Of a DNA stretch of 64,000 nt, positions 51,482 through 58,871 are shown piece after piece. Both the position numbers and the translations under genes were made by a program. Numbering within the stretch: position 1 is the stretch's first letter; each line of letters opens with the position of its first letter. The notes under the pieces were generated by a model. It was not told the DNA's origin and searched no databases. It worked only from the letters and a program-made list of their open reading frames with translations. The stretch is from Cellulosimicrobium protaetiae (GTDB taxonomy: Bacteria; Actinomycetota; Actinomycetes; Actinomycetales; Cellulomonadaceae). The stretch spans positions 3,720,001 through 3,784,000 of the forward strand of contig NZ_CP052757.1 of NCBI RefSeq assembly GCF_009708005.2, in the 5' to 3' direction.

Positions 51482-52288
51482 TCACCCGCCGGGAGCGAGA
51501 GGCACGAGTGCGGGGTGCGGGACGCCGTCGAGCACCCAGGTGCGGATCATGGCGCTGAAGAGGTCCGGGTCTTCCGCGCTCCACTGGTGGTGCATCCCCG
51601 GCGCCAGGCGCACGACGGCGTCCGGGACCCGGCGTGCGATCGTCGCGAGCGCACCGCGCGCCGGGCGCAGGTCGCGCGACCCGGCGACCGCGAGCACCCG
51701 CGCCCCGGTGGTCTCCAGGCCCTCCGGCCAGGCGCCGCCGTACTGCTCGGCGACCTGCCGTTCCATGTTGGTCCGCCGGATGGCCAGCCCGGTACGCACG
51801 AACACGTCGTGCGCTTCCCGGGGGAGGCGGAGTGCGTACGCCTGTCCCCGCCAGTACCAGCGCCGGTCCCACACCCGCAGCTGCGCCCGGCCGATGGCGC
51901 CCAGGATCCCGGGCACGCCGTCCACCACGGCGCCGGAGGCGAGGACGGACGTCGCGAGCGCAGGGTGCCGCGCTGCGAGCCGGAGAGCGACGAGCCCGCC
52001 CAGCGAGAGACCGACGACGTGCACCTCGCGCTCGGCCGCGAGCGGTGCCAGCCACGCCGCGAGGTCGTCGGCCGTCGCGTCGAACGAGTGCCAGTCCGCA
52101 GCGGCTCGCGTGCCGTAGCCGGGGAGGTCAGGGGTCCAGACGTCGAGGTCGTCGAGCGCCTCGACCTGCGGCTCCCACATCCAGGAGGCGACGCTCCCGC
52201 CGTGGAGCAGGACGACGGACGCCCGCTCGGTCCCCGGCACCCCCTCGCGCCGGCTCGGGTGGTGCACGACGGCGTCCGGCACGGTCAC
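51482..52288 (-). CDS. Alpha/beta hydrolase
   Basis: A 268-residue serine hydrolase. It has VVLLHGGSVASWMWEPQVEAL (oxyanion region), the nucleophile elbow VGLSLGGLVAL, LAVAGSRDLRPA carrying the acid, and the C-terminal GMHHQWSAEDPDLF with the catalytic His. The substrate is unknown. The GTG at 52288 overlaps the PadR stop by four bases (GTGA), with GAGGTG upstream, so the hydrolase is translationally coupled to the regulator. Together they probably form a small inducible detoxification or ester-hydrolysis unit. Confidence 0.86.
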   Translation of the reverse strand: MTVPDAVVHHPSRREGVPGTERASVVLLHGGSVASWMWEPQVEALDDLDVWTPDLPGYGTRAAADWHSFDATADDLAAWLAPLAAEREVHVVGLSLGGLVALRLAARHPALATSVLASGAVVDGVPGILGAIGRAQLRVWDRRWYWRGQAYALRLPREAHDVFVRTGLAIRRTNMERQVAEQYGGAWPEGLETTGARVLAVAGSRDLRPARGALATIARRVPDAVVRLAPGMHHQWSAEDPDLFSAMIRTWVLDGVPHPALVPLAPGG

Positions 52289-52845
52289 GGGAGCACCTCG
52301 CCCTCGGTCGCGTCGAGCCACGCGAGCTCCGTCCGGGCGTGGACGAGCCCGTGGCGCAGGGTCGCGAGCCGGAGAGCGAGCCCTCGGGTGTCCCGGACGC
52401 GGTCGGCGTCGGCCCCTCCGCCGGCGAGGACGGACGCCACCCGCTCCTCCTCCGCGGTCAGCGTGGCGATCGTCTCCTCAGCCAGCGCGCGGCGGGTCGC
52501 GAGGAGCGTCGCGAGTCCGTCGTCGTCGAGCTGGTCGGCGAAGAAGAGCCGGCCGAGGAAGGGCTCGCGGGAGTCCTCCGGCTCGAGCGGCGAGGCGAGC
52601 CAGTCGCGCAGCGCCGCGCGGCCGGCGTCGGTGATCGTGTGGACCTTGCGGTCGGGATAGCTCTCCTGGGGCACGACCTCGACCTCCGCGAGGCCGGCGT
52701 CCACGATCGCGGCGAGCGTGCGGTAGAGCTGCGAGCGGTCGGCCGCCCAGAAGTGGCGCACGGACGAGTCGAACGCGCGCTTGAGGTCGTAGCCGGTCAT
52801 GGGCTGGAGGGTGAGCAGGCCGAGCACGAGATATCGAAGGACCAT
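52285..52845 (-). CDS. PadR family transcriptional regulator
   Basis: A 186-residue regulator. The winged helix is VLRYLVLGLLTLQPMTGYDLKRAFDSSVRHFWAADRSQLYRTLAAIVDAGLAEVEVV (about residues 1-70), followed by KVHTITDAGRAALRDWL and a C-terminal helical dimerisation domain typical of the PadR-s2/Vir group. The ATG at 52845 lies within a repeated GGACCATGCGACTA sequence that probably serves as its own operator. It heads a two-gene unit with the hydrolase. Confidence 0.9.
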   Translation of the reverse strand: MVLRYLVLGLLTLQPMTGYDLKRAFDSSVRHFWAADRSQLYRTLAAIVDAGLAEVEVVPQESYPDRKVHTITDAGRAALRDWLASPLEPEDSREPFLGRLFFADQLDDDGLATLLATRRALAEETIATLTAEEERVASVLAGGGADADRVRDTRGLALRLATLRHGLVHARTELAWLDATEGEVLP

Positions 52846-52868
52846 GCGACTAGTGGACCATGCGACTA
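52839..52868 (-). promoter_or_regulatory. Direct-repeat operator over the PadR start codon
   Basis: GGACCATGCGACTA occurs twice, at 52,839-52,852 and 52,855-52,868. The second copy lies in the likely promoter and the first covers the ATG. The 16-bp spacing of the two copies is compatible with PadR dimer binding. Autorepression is inferred. Confidence 0.6.
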
Positions 52869-52901
52869 CTCTGGACGCAAGGGTTCAACCCGGACACGGC
52901 A

Positions 52902-52969
52902 CGAGGTCGGCAACGGCGGGCGAGATCGGCAACCGGGAGTGCCGATCTCGCCCGCCGCTGCCGACCTCG
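52902..52969. terminator. 30-bp hairpin after the small membrane protein gene
   Basis: Arms 52,902-52,931 and 52,940-52,969 pair over 30 bp with one mismatch around an 8-nt loop. It begins 23 bases past the stop of the 124-residue membrane protein gene (minus strand) and lies upstream of the PadR promoter. Confidence 0.8.
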
Positions 52970-52991
52970 CGAGGAAGCCGGCCGCCGGGCG

Positions 52992-53366
52992 TCAGTTCCA
53001 GAAGACCGCGACGAGGATGTTCACGAGGGTCAGGCCGCCGATGGCGTGCTTGACGCCCGGGGCCACGGCGCCGTCGGCCGCCTTGGTCGCCTGACGCTTG
53101 GCGACGAACGCGAGCACGGCGATGACGAGAGCGACGACCAGCTTGACGCCGATCTTGGCCATGTCCGGGCCGCCGCTGGCCCAGTCCTTCCAGACCGACG
53201 CCTCGCCGATGCCCACCATGGCGACCCCTGCGACGAGCGCGGTGAGCGCGCCGTGGAAGACACCCTTGTAGAGGCCCGGCGAGCGCAGGGACGCGAGGTA
53301 GCCGCCGAGGACGATGGCCCACCCGATGAAGTGCAGCGCGACGAAGACGTTGTAGAGGAACTCCAT
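52992..53366 (-). CDS. Small integral membrane protein of unknown function
   Basis: A 124-residue protein with four membrane helices: FLYNVFVALHFIGWAIVLGGYLASL, GVFHGALTALVAGVAMVGIG, IGVKLVVALVIAVLAFVAKR and HAIGGLTLVNILVAVFWN. Conserved His residues in helices one and two (ALHFIGW and FHGAL) recall small heme-binding or DUF-type four-helix proteins, but no function can be assigned. It is a monocistronic minus-strand gene with its own strong hairpin terminator, divergent from the sulfur operon. Confidence 0.7.
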   Translation of the reverse strand: MEFLYNVFVALHFIGWAIVLGGYLASLRSPGLYKGVFHGALTALVAGVAMVGIGEASVWKDWASGGPDMAKIGVKLVVALVIAVLAFVAKRQATKAADGAVAPGVKHAIGGLTLVNILVAVFWN

Positions 53367-53473
53367 GCCGCCATCCTATTTGCTGACGCGCGTGTCGTGA
53401 AAGTTTGCACAAGGTGAGATACGCCCGGTTCTCGCGTCGAGCGCGCCGCCCGGACCCCGCCGCGCGTCAGGCC

Positions 53474-53503
53474 TGGACAAACCAGACTGAATCAGTCTAG
53501 TAT
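53474..53503 (+). promoter_or_regulatory. Promoter with perfect palindromic operator, sulfur operon
   Basis: TGGACA (53,474-53,479) and TAGTAT (53,498-53,503) are 18 bp apart. The spacer holds AGACTGA-A-TCAGTCT (53,484-53,498), a palindrome with perfect 7-bp arms that reaches the -10. A repressor bound here would block the polymerase. The sequence style recalls Rrf2/CymR-type sites, but the regulator is not in the window. Confidence 0.7.
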
Positions 53504-53568
53504 TTCCGGTTTCCCACGATACGGACGAGGGGTGTCCACGGCGCTGGACCGCCGCTATCGTTCTGCGC

Positions 53569-53655
53569 ATGACCACGGCAGCCCGCACCCTCCTCGTGAC
53601 CTCGCGTCACGGGATGCCGGCGTGCGCGCACACGTGTCTCAGCTGTTGTCGCTGA
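53569..53655 (+). CDS. Leaderless Cys-rich leader peptide (attenuator uORF)
   Basis: A 28-codon open frame: MTTAARTLLVTSRHG followed by MPACAHTCLSCCR and a stop. Four of the last ten residues are Cys, including a terminal CC pair just before the stop. TATCGT (53,556-53,561) lies 7 nt before the ATG and there is no ribosome site, so it should be translated from a leaderless mRNA. Leaderless polycysteine short ORFs that attenuate sulfur-assimilation genes are known from mycobacteria. By analogy, ribosome stalling when Cys-tRNA is scarce would change folding of the downstream leader (hairpin 53,710-53,740) and raise nirA-cysHDN expression. The peptide itself probably has no function. Confidence 0.75.
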   Translation: MTTAARTLLVTSRHGMPACAHTCLSCCR

Positions 53656-53709
53656 ACCGCGCCCGACTCAGCGCGAGCCCGCACGCTCGCCCCTCTCCCC
53701 GGAGAACCC

Positions 53710-53740
53710 CTGAGAACCGGCGCGCGCCGTCGGTCCTCAG
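53710..53740 (+). promoter_or_regulatory. Leader hairpin between the Cys peptide and nirA
   Basis: Arms CTGAGAACCG (53,710-53,719) and CGGTCCTCAG (53,731-53,740) pair at 9 of 10 positions, with an inner GCGCGC loop. It lies 55 bases after the leader peptide stop and 69 bases before the nirA start. It may be the attenuator stem; other pairings in this GC-rich leader are possible. Confidence 0.45.
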
Positions 53741-53809
53741 CCACTCGCACCCTCGCTGAGCGCTCGCCGTCGCGCGTCCCCGCCCCCGACGAGGACACGA
53801 GGAACCCCG

Positions 53810-55570
53810 ATGACGCAGGCCACGACTGCGCCTGACACCACCCCCGCAGGGCCGGAGCGCCCCGCGCGGCCGGCGCGGGCCACGGGAGAGCGCCCCGCGC
53901 GCCCGGCCCGGGCGGCCCGCCCGAACGGCCAGTGGAAGGTGGACGGCACCGAGCCGCTCAACGCGAACGAGAAGTGGAAGCAGGAGGACGGCGGCCTCTC
54001 CGTCCGCGAGCGGATCGAGACGATCTACGCGCGCGAGGGCTTCGACTCCATCACGGGCGACGACCTGCACGGGCGTTTCCGCTGGTGGGGCCTGTACACC
54101 CAGCGCAAGCCCGGGATCGACGGCGGCAAGACGGCGACACTCGAGCCGCACGAGCTCGAGGACAAGTTCTTCATGCTCCGCGTCCGCATCGACGGCGGGG
54201 CGCTCACGACCGAGCAGCTGCGCGTCATCGCGGGCATCTCGACGGAGTTCGGCCGCGACTCCGCCGACATCACCGACCGCCAGAACATCCAGCTCCACTG
54301 GGTCGAGGTCGAGAACGTCCCGGAGATCTGGCGCCGCCTGGAGGCCGTCGGTCTCCAGACCACGGAGGCGTGCGGCGACGTCCCGCGCGTCGTGCTCGGC
54401 AGCCCGGTCGCGGGGATCGCCGCCGACGAGCTCATCGACATCGGCCCGGCCGTCGCGGGGATCACCGAGAAGTACATCGGCGTCCCCGAGCTCGCGAACC
54501 TCCCGCGCAAGTTCAAGACCGCGCTCACGGGTCACCCGAGCCAGGACGTCGTGCACGAGATCAACGACGTCGCGTTCGTGGCGCACCGCCACCCCGAGCT
54601 CGGCGTCGGGTTCGACCTGTGGGTCGGCGGCGGGCTGTCCGCGAACCCGCGCCTCGGCGAGCGCCTCGGGGCGTTCGTCACCGAGGAGCAGGTGCCCGAC
54701 GTCTGGCACGGCGTCGTGCAGATCTTCCGCGACTACGGCTACCGCCGCCTGCGCAACAAGGCCCGCCTGAAGTTCCTACTCGCCGACTGGGGACCGGAGA
54801 AGTTCCGCGAGGTCCTCGAGACCGAGTACCTCGGGTACGCGCTGCCCGACGGCCCGCCCGCCCCCAAGCCGCCGGTCCCCGGCGACCACGTGGGCGTGCA
54901 CAAGCAGAAGGACGGGCTCAACTACATCGGCGCGGCACCCTACGTGGGGCGCGTGTCCGGGACGATCCTCGCCAACGTCGCCGACCTCGCCGAGTCCGTC
55001 GGCTCGCACCGCGTGCGCCTCACGCCGCACCAGAAGCTGCTCGTGCTCGACGTCCCGGACGAGCACGTCGAGCACGTCGTCTCGACGCTCAAGGCCAACG
55101 GGCTCGACGCCGCCCCGAGCCCGTTCCGCCGCAGCACCATCGCGTGCACGGGCATCGAGTACTGCAAGCTCGCCATCGTCGACACCAAGGACACCGCCAG
55201 CTCCACGATCGACGAGCTCGAGAAGCGGCTCGGCGACCTTTCCCAGATGAAGCCGCTGTCGCTGCACGTCAACGGCTGCCCCAACTCGTGCGCGCGCATC
55301 CAGACGGCGGACATCGGCCTCAAGGGTCAGCTCGTCATGGACGACGACGGCGAGCAGGTACCGGGGTTCCAGGTCCACCTGGGCGGCGGGCTCGCGTCGG
55401 ACGACCGGGAGCTCGCCGGCCTGGGCCGCACCGTGCGCGGCCTCAAGGTCACCGCGAGCGACCTGCCCGACTACGTCGAGCGCGTCGTCCGACGGTACGA
55501 GGCCGACAAGGACGGGACCGAGACGTTCGCCCAGTGGGCGCACCGGGCCGACGAGGAGGCGCTCCAGTGA
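53810..55570 (+). CDS. nirA: Ferredoxin-dependent sulfite (nitrite) reductase
   Basis: A 586-residue siroheme / 4Fe-4S enzyme that reduces sulfite to sulfide with six electrons from ferredoxin. The cluster and siroheme ligands are in ACTGIEYCKLA and NGCPNSCAR. The two-fold repeated ferrodoxin-like domains are visible at DKFFMLRVRIDGGALTTEQL and RVSGTILANVADLAESVGSHRVRLTPHQKL. A 40-residue N-terminal stretch contains two RPARPARA repeats and is not part of the fold. Family members are called nitrite or sulfite reductase; placement before cysH, cysD and cysN makes sulfite the likely substrate. ATG 53810 has GAGGA 7 nt upstream. Confidence 0.93.
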   Translation: MTQATTAPDTTPAGPERPARPARATGERPARPARAARPNGQWKVDGTEPLNANEKWKQEDGGLSVRERIETIYAREGFDSITGDDLHGRFRWWGLYTQRKPGIDGGKTATLEPHELEDKFFMLRVRIDGGALTTEQLRVIAGISTEFGRDSADITDRQNIQLHWVEVENVPEIWRRLEAVGLQTTEACGDVPRVVLGSPVAGIAADELIDIGPAVAGITEKYIGVPELANLPRKFKTALTGHPSQDVVHEINDVAFVAHRHPELGVGFDLWVGGGLSANPRLGERLGAFVTEEQVPDVWHGVVQIFRDYGYRRLRNKARLKFLLADWGPEKFREVLETEYLGYALPDGPPAPKPPVPGDHVGVHKQKDGLNYIGAAPYVGRVSGTILANVADLAESVGSHRVRLTPHQKLLVLDVPDEHVEHVVSTLKANGLDAAPSPFRRSTIACTGIEYCKLAIVDTKDTASSTIDELEKRLGDLSQMKPLSLHVNGCPNSCARIQTADIGLKGQLVMDDDGEQVPGFQVHLGGGLASDDRELAGLGRTVRGLKVTASDLPDYVERVVRRYEADKDGTETFAQWAHRADEEALQ

Positions 55571-56460
55571 GCGAGGACCAGGGCGCGACGACCACCACCG
55601 CCGGCACCCCGTCGTCGGGCACCGCCGACCCGCTGGCCGCGCTGCGCGCCGCGGCGCGGGCGAAGGCCGAGCAACGCGAGAGCGCGAAGGCGGCGCACCA
55701 CGCGGAGCGCGAGCGCCACGGCCGGCCGAAGCGGTCGCTCGACGAGCTGCGCGAGATCGCGCGGCGCGGCGAGGAGCTGCTGCACGGCGACGGCACGCCG
55801 GGCGTCGAGGGTGCCACGCGTCCGGAGGCGACGGCCGAGGAGGTCATCGCCTGGGCGGCACGCGAGTTCGGGACGTCCGTCGCGGTCGCGTGCTCCATGG
55901 CCGACGCCGTGCTCCCCCACGTCGTGGCGGCGCAGGTCCCCTGGGTCGACGTCCTGTTCCTCGACACGGGCTACCACTTCGCCGAGACGGTCGGGACGCG
56001 CGACGCCGTCGAGCAGCAGATGGACGTGACGATCGTCGACGTCCGGCCCGAGCTCACGGTCGCCCAGCAGGACGCGGCGCACGGCAAGGACCTGTTCGGT
56101 CGCGACCCGGCGCTGTGCTGCCAGATGCGCAAGGTCGAGCCGCTGCACCGCACGCTCGCGGGCTACGAGGTGTGGGTCACGGGCGTGCGCCGCGACGAGG
56201 CGCCGACCCGGACGAGCACCCCGCTCGTGACCTTCGACGAGAAGAACGGGCTCGTGAAGATCAACCCGCTCGCGGCCTGGTCGTTCGACGACCTGCTCGC
56301 GTACGCCGCGCGGCACCAGGTGATCCTCAACCCCCTGCTCAACGACGGCTACCCGTCGATCGGCTGCCAGCCGTGCACCCGGCGCGTCGCGCCGGGCGAG
56401 GACCCGAGGGCCGGCCGCTGGGCGGGGCTCGACAAGACAGAGTGCGGACTCCACGTATGA
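55567..56460 (+). CDS. cysH: Adenylyl-sulfate (APS) reductase, CysH type
   Basis: A 297-residue thioredoxin-dependent reductase making sulfite from APS. The PAPS-reductase fold is seen in SVAVACSMADAVLPHVVA, LFLDTGYHFAETVGTRD and WVTGVRRDEAPTR. The paired Cys motifs CCQMRKVEPL and GCQPCTR are those of the 4Fe-4S APS-reductase class, and the C-terminus carries the catalytic Cys in TECGLHV. A 70-residue charged N-terminal extension precedes the domain. The GTG start overlaps the nirA stop (GTGA). The absence of an APS kinase domain downstream agrees with direct use of APS. Confidence 0.93.
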   Translation: MSEDQGATTTTAGTPSSGTADPLAALRAAARAKAEQRESAKAAHHAERERHGRPKRSLDELREIARRGEELLHGDGTPGVEGATRPEATAEEVIAWAAREFGTSVAVACSMADAVLPHVVAAQVPWVDVLFLDTGYHFAETVGTRDAVEQQMDVTIVDVRPELTVAQQDAAHGKDLFGRDPALCCQMRKVEPLHRTLAGYEVWVTGVRRDEAPTRTSTPLVTFDEKNGLVKINPLAAWSFDDLLAYAARHQVILNPLLNDGYPSIGCQPCTRRVAPGEDPRAGRWAGLDKTECGLHV

Positions 56461-56468
56461 GGACGGGC

Positions 56469-57479
56469 ATGACGACCATCGACCTGACGACCGACGCACC
56501 GGGCTCCCCCGCCGGTGCTCCCGCCGGCGCCTCCGCAGAGGCTGCGCCGGCCCCCGCCACGGCGCTGCCGGGCGGGCGCCGCCTCGCGCAGCTCGACGCG
56601 CTCGAGAGCGAGGGCATCCACATCATCCGCGAGGTCGTCGCCGAGTTCGAGCGGCCCGTGCTGCTGTTCAGCGGCGGCAAGGACTCCGTGGTGATGCTGC
56701 ACCTCGCGGTCAAGGCGTTCGCGCCCGGCCCGGTGCCGTTCCCCGTGCTCCACGTGGACACGGGCCACAACTTCCCGGAGGTGCTCGCCTACCGCGACGC
56801 GACCGCGCAGCGCCTCGGCCTGCGGCTCGAGGTCGCCAGCGTGCAGGACTACCTCGACGACGGCCGCCTGCGCGAGCGCGCCGACGGGACGCGCAACCCC
56901 CTGCAGACGCAGCCGCTGCTCGACGCGATCTCGGGCCACCGGTTCGACGCCGTGTTCGGGGGTGGCCGTCGCGACGAGGAGAAGGCGCGCGCCAAGGAGC
57001 GCGTGTTCTCGCTGCGCGACGAGTTCGGTCAGTGGGACCCGCGCAACCAGCGCCCGGAGCTGTGGAACCTCTACAACGGGCGCCACCGGCCGGGCGAGCA
57101 CGTCCGCGTGTTCCCGCTGTCGAACTGGACCGAGCTCGACGTGTGGCGCTACATCGCACGCGAGCGCATCGAGCTCCCCGAGCTCTACTACGCGCACGAC
57201 CGCGAGGTGTTCGACCGCGACGGGATGCTGCTCGCCGTCGGGCCGTACTCGGAGCCCCGCACGGACGCCGAGGCCGCGTCCCTGCGGACGGAGAGGGTGC
57301 GCTATCGCACCGTCGGCGACATGTCGTGCACCGGCGCCGTGCGCTCCGACGCGACGGGCGTCGAGGACGTCATCGCGGAGGTCGCCGCGACCCGCATCAC
57401 CGAGCGCGGCGCGACCCGCGCCGACGACCGCCTCTCCGAGGCCGCGATGGAAGACCGCAAGAAGGAGGGGTACTTCTGA
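56469..57479 (+). CDS. cysD: Sulfate adenylyltransferase small subunit
   Basis: A 336-residue ATP sulfurylase subunit that adenylates sulfate to APS. It has LLFSGGKDSVVMLHLA (PP-loop), FPVLHVDTGHNFPEVLAYRD, DAVFGGGRRDEEKARAKERVFS, EHVRVFPLSNWTELDVWRYI and a C-terminal EAAMEDRKKEGYF that contacts CysN. About 35 low-complexity residues (Ala/Pro/Gly) precede the first helix. ATG 56469 is used, with GAGG 6 nt upstream; ATG 56457 overlapping the cysH stop is an alternative. It partners with the CysN GTPase encoded directly downstream. Confidence 0.95.
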   Translation: MTTIDLTTDAPGSPAGAPAGASAEAAPAPATALPGGRRLAQLDALESEGIHIIREVVAEFERPVLLFSGGKDSVVMLHLAVKAFAPGPVPFPVLHVDTGHNFPEVLAYRDATAQRLGLRLEVASVQDYLDDGRLRERADGTRNPLQTQPLLDAISGHRFDAVFGGGRRDEEKARAKERVFSLRDEFGQWDPRNQRPELWNLYNGRHRPGEHVRVFPLSNWTELDVWRYIARERIELPELYYAHDREVFDRDGMLLAVGPYSEPRTDAEAASLRTERVRYRTVGDMSCTGAVRSDATGVEDVIAEVAATRITERGATRADDRLSEAAMEDRKKEGYF

Positions 57480-58861
57480 TGGGCACCCAGACCAGCACCG
57501 TCGCCGAGGGCGCGACCCTGCCGCTCGACGACGCGCGGCGCGGCACGCTGCTGCGCCTCGCGACGGCGGGTTCCGTCGACGACGGCAAGTCCACGCTCGT
57601 GGGCCGCCTGCTCTTCGACTCGAAGTCCGTCCTCGCCGACCAGCTCGACGCCGTCGAGCGCGTCTCGCGCGACCGCGGGCTCGAGACCGCCGACCTCGCG
57701 CTGCTCACCGACGGCCTGCGGGCCGAGCGTGAGCAGGGCATCACGATCGACGTCGCGTACCGGTACTTCGCGACGGCGCGCCGCTCGTTCATCCTCGCCG
57801 ACTGCCCCGGGCACGTGCAGTACACGCGGAACACGGTGACCGGGGCGTCGACGGCGGACGTCGTCGTGCTGCTCATCGACGCGCGCAAGGGCCTGCTGGA
57901 GCAGACGCGCCGCCACCTCGCGGTCGCGAGCCTCCTGCGCGTGCCGCACGTGGTCGTCGCGGTCAACAAGATCGACCTCGTCGACTACAGCGAGGCCCGG
58001 TACGAGGAGCTCGCGGCGGACATCCGCGCGGCCGCGACGTCGCTCGGCGTCGGCGACGTGCACACGATCCCGGTCTCCGCGCTCGTGGGCGACAACGTGG
58101 TGGACCGGGCGAGCGTCAACACGCCCTGGTACGACGGCCCGAGCCTGCTCGAGCTCCTCGAGGAGCTCCCGACGGGCGACGACCCGGAGGCCGAGGCGTT
58201 CCGCTTCCCCGTGCAGGTTGTCATCCGCCCCCAGGCCGCCGCCGAGGAGCGCTACCGCGACTACCGCGGGTACGCCGGCCAGGTGGCGTCGGGCGTGGTG
58301 ACGGTCGGGGACGAGGTCGTGGTGCTGCCGTCCGGCCGCCGGACGACCGTCGTCGGGATCGACACGGCCGACTCGCTCGCGTCCGGCGAGGAGCTCACGG
58401 AGGCGTTCGCCCCGCAGTCCGTGACGATCCGCCTCGCGGACGACGTGGACGTCGCGCGCGGCGACCTCATCGCCTCCGCTGCCGAGGCCCCCGAGGTCAC
58501 GCAGGACGTCGAGGGCACCGTCGCGTGGCTCAGCGACCGCCCGCTCCTGCCCGGCGCCCGCGTGCTGCTCAAGCACACGACGCGCACCGTGCAGGCCGTC
58601 GTGCGCGACGTCGTCGGGCGGCTCGACCTCGACACCGCCGAGCTCGAGCCCGCCGAGCGCCTCGACCTCAACGACATCGGTCGCGTGACGCTGCGGCTCG
58701 CGTCGCCCGTCGCCGCCGAGGAGTACGTCGTCGCCCGGCGCACGGGCGCGTTCCTGCTCGTCGACGGCCAGGACGGCGGCACGCTCGCCGCCGGCATGGT
58801 CGGCGACGCGCTCGCCGCCGCGCGCCGCCCGGCGTCCCGGCCCGGCTCGTACGCGATCTAG
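57479..58861 (+). CDS. cysN: Sulfate adenylyltransferase GTPase subunit
   Basis: A 460-residue EF-Tu-like GTPase that drives the ATP sulfurylase reaction with CysD. GTP-binding motifs are GSVDDGKSTLVGRLL (G1), REQGITIDVAYRYF (G2), ADCPGHVQYTRNTVTGAS (G3) and VAVNKIDLVD (G4). The C-terminal beta-barrel domains follow. The protein ends at about the normal CysN length, with no fused CysC (APS kinase) domain. It overlaps the cysD stop by one base (TGATG), with AGGAGGGG upstream, so translation is coupled. Confidence 0.95.
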   Translation: MGTQTSTVAEGATLPLDDARRGTLLRLATAGSVDDGKSTLVGRLLFDSKSVLADQLDAVERVSRDRGLETADLALLTDGLRAEREQGITIDVAYRYFATARRSFILADCPGHVQYTRNTVTGASTADVVVLLIDARKGLLEQTRRHLAVASLLRVPHVVVAVNKIDLVDYSEARYEELAADIRAAATSLGVGDVHTIPVSALVGDNVVDRASVNTPWYDGPSLLELLEELPTGDDPEAEAFRFPVQVVIRPQAAAEERYRDYRGYAGQVASGVVTVGDEVVVLPSGRRTTVVGIDTADSLASGEELTEAFAPQSVTIRLADDVDVARGDLIASAAEAPEVTQDVEGTVAWLSDRPLLPGARVLLKHTTRTVQAVVRDVVGRLDLDTAELEPAERLDLNDIGRVTLRLASPVAAEEYVVARRTGAFLLVDGQDGGTLAAGMVGDALAAARRPASRPGSYAI

Positions 58862-58871
58862 GCTGGCAACC

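Larger units (their letters stand above)
53367..53809. promoter_or_regulatory. 443-base leader and control region of the sulfur-assimilation operon
   Basis: The region holds a consensus promoter with a palindrome (53,474-53,503), a second -10 box TATCGT (53,556-53,561), a Cys-rich short open frame (53,569-53,655), and a hairpin (53,710-53,740), followed by a GAGGA ribosome site for nirA. The first 100 bases show nothing recognisable. Confidence 0.75.
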
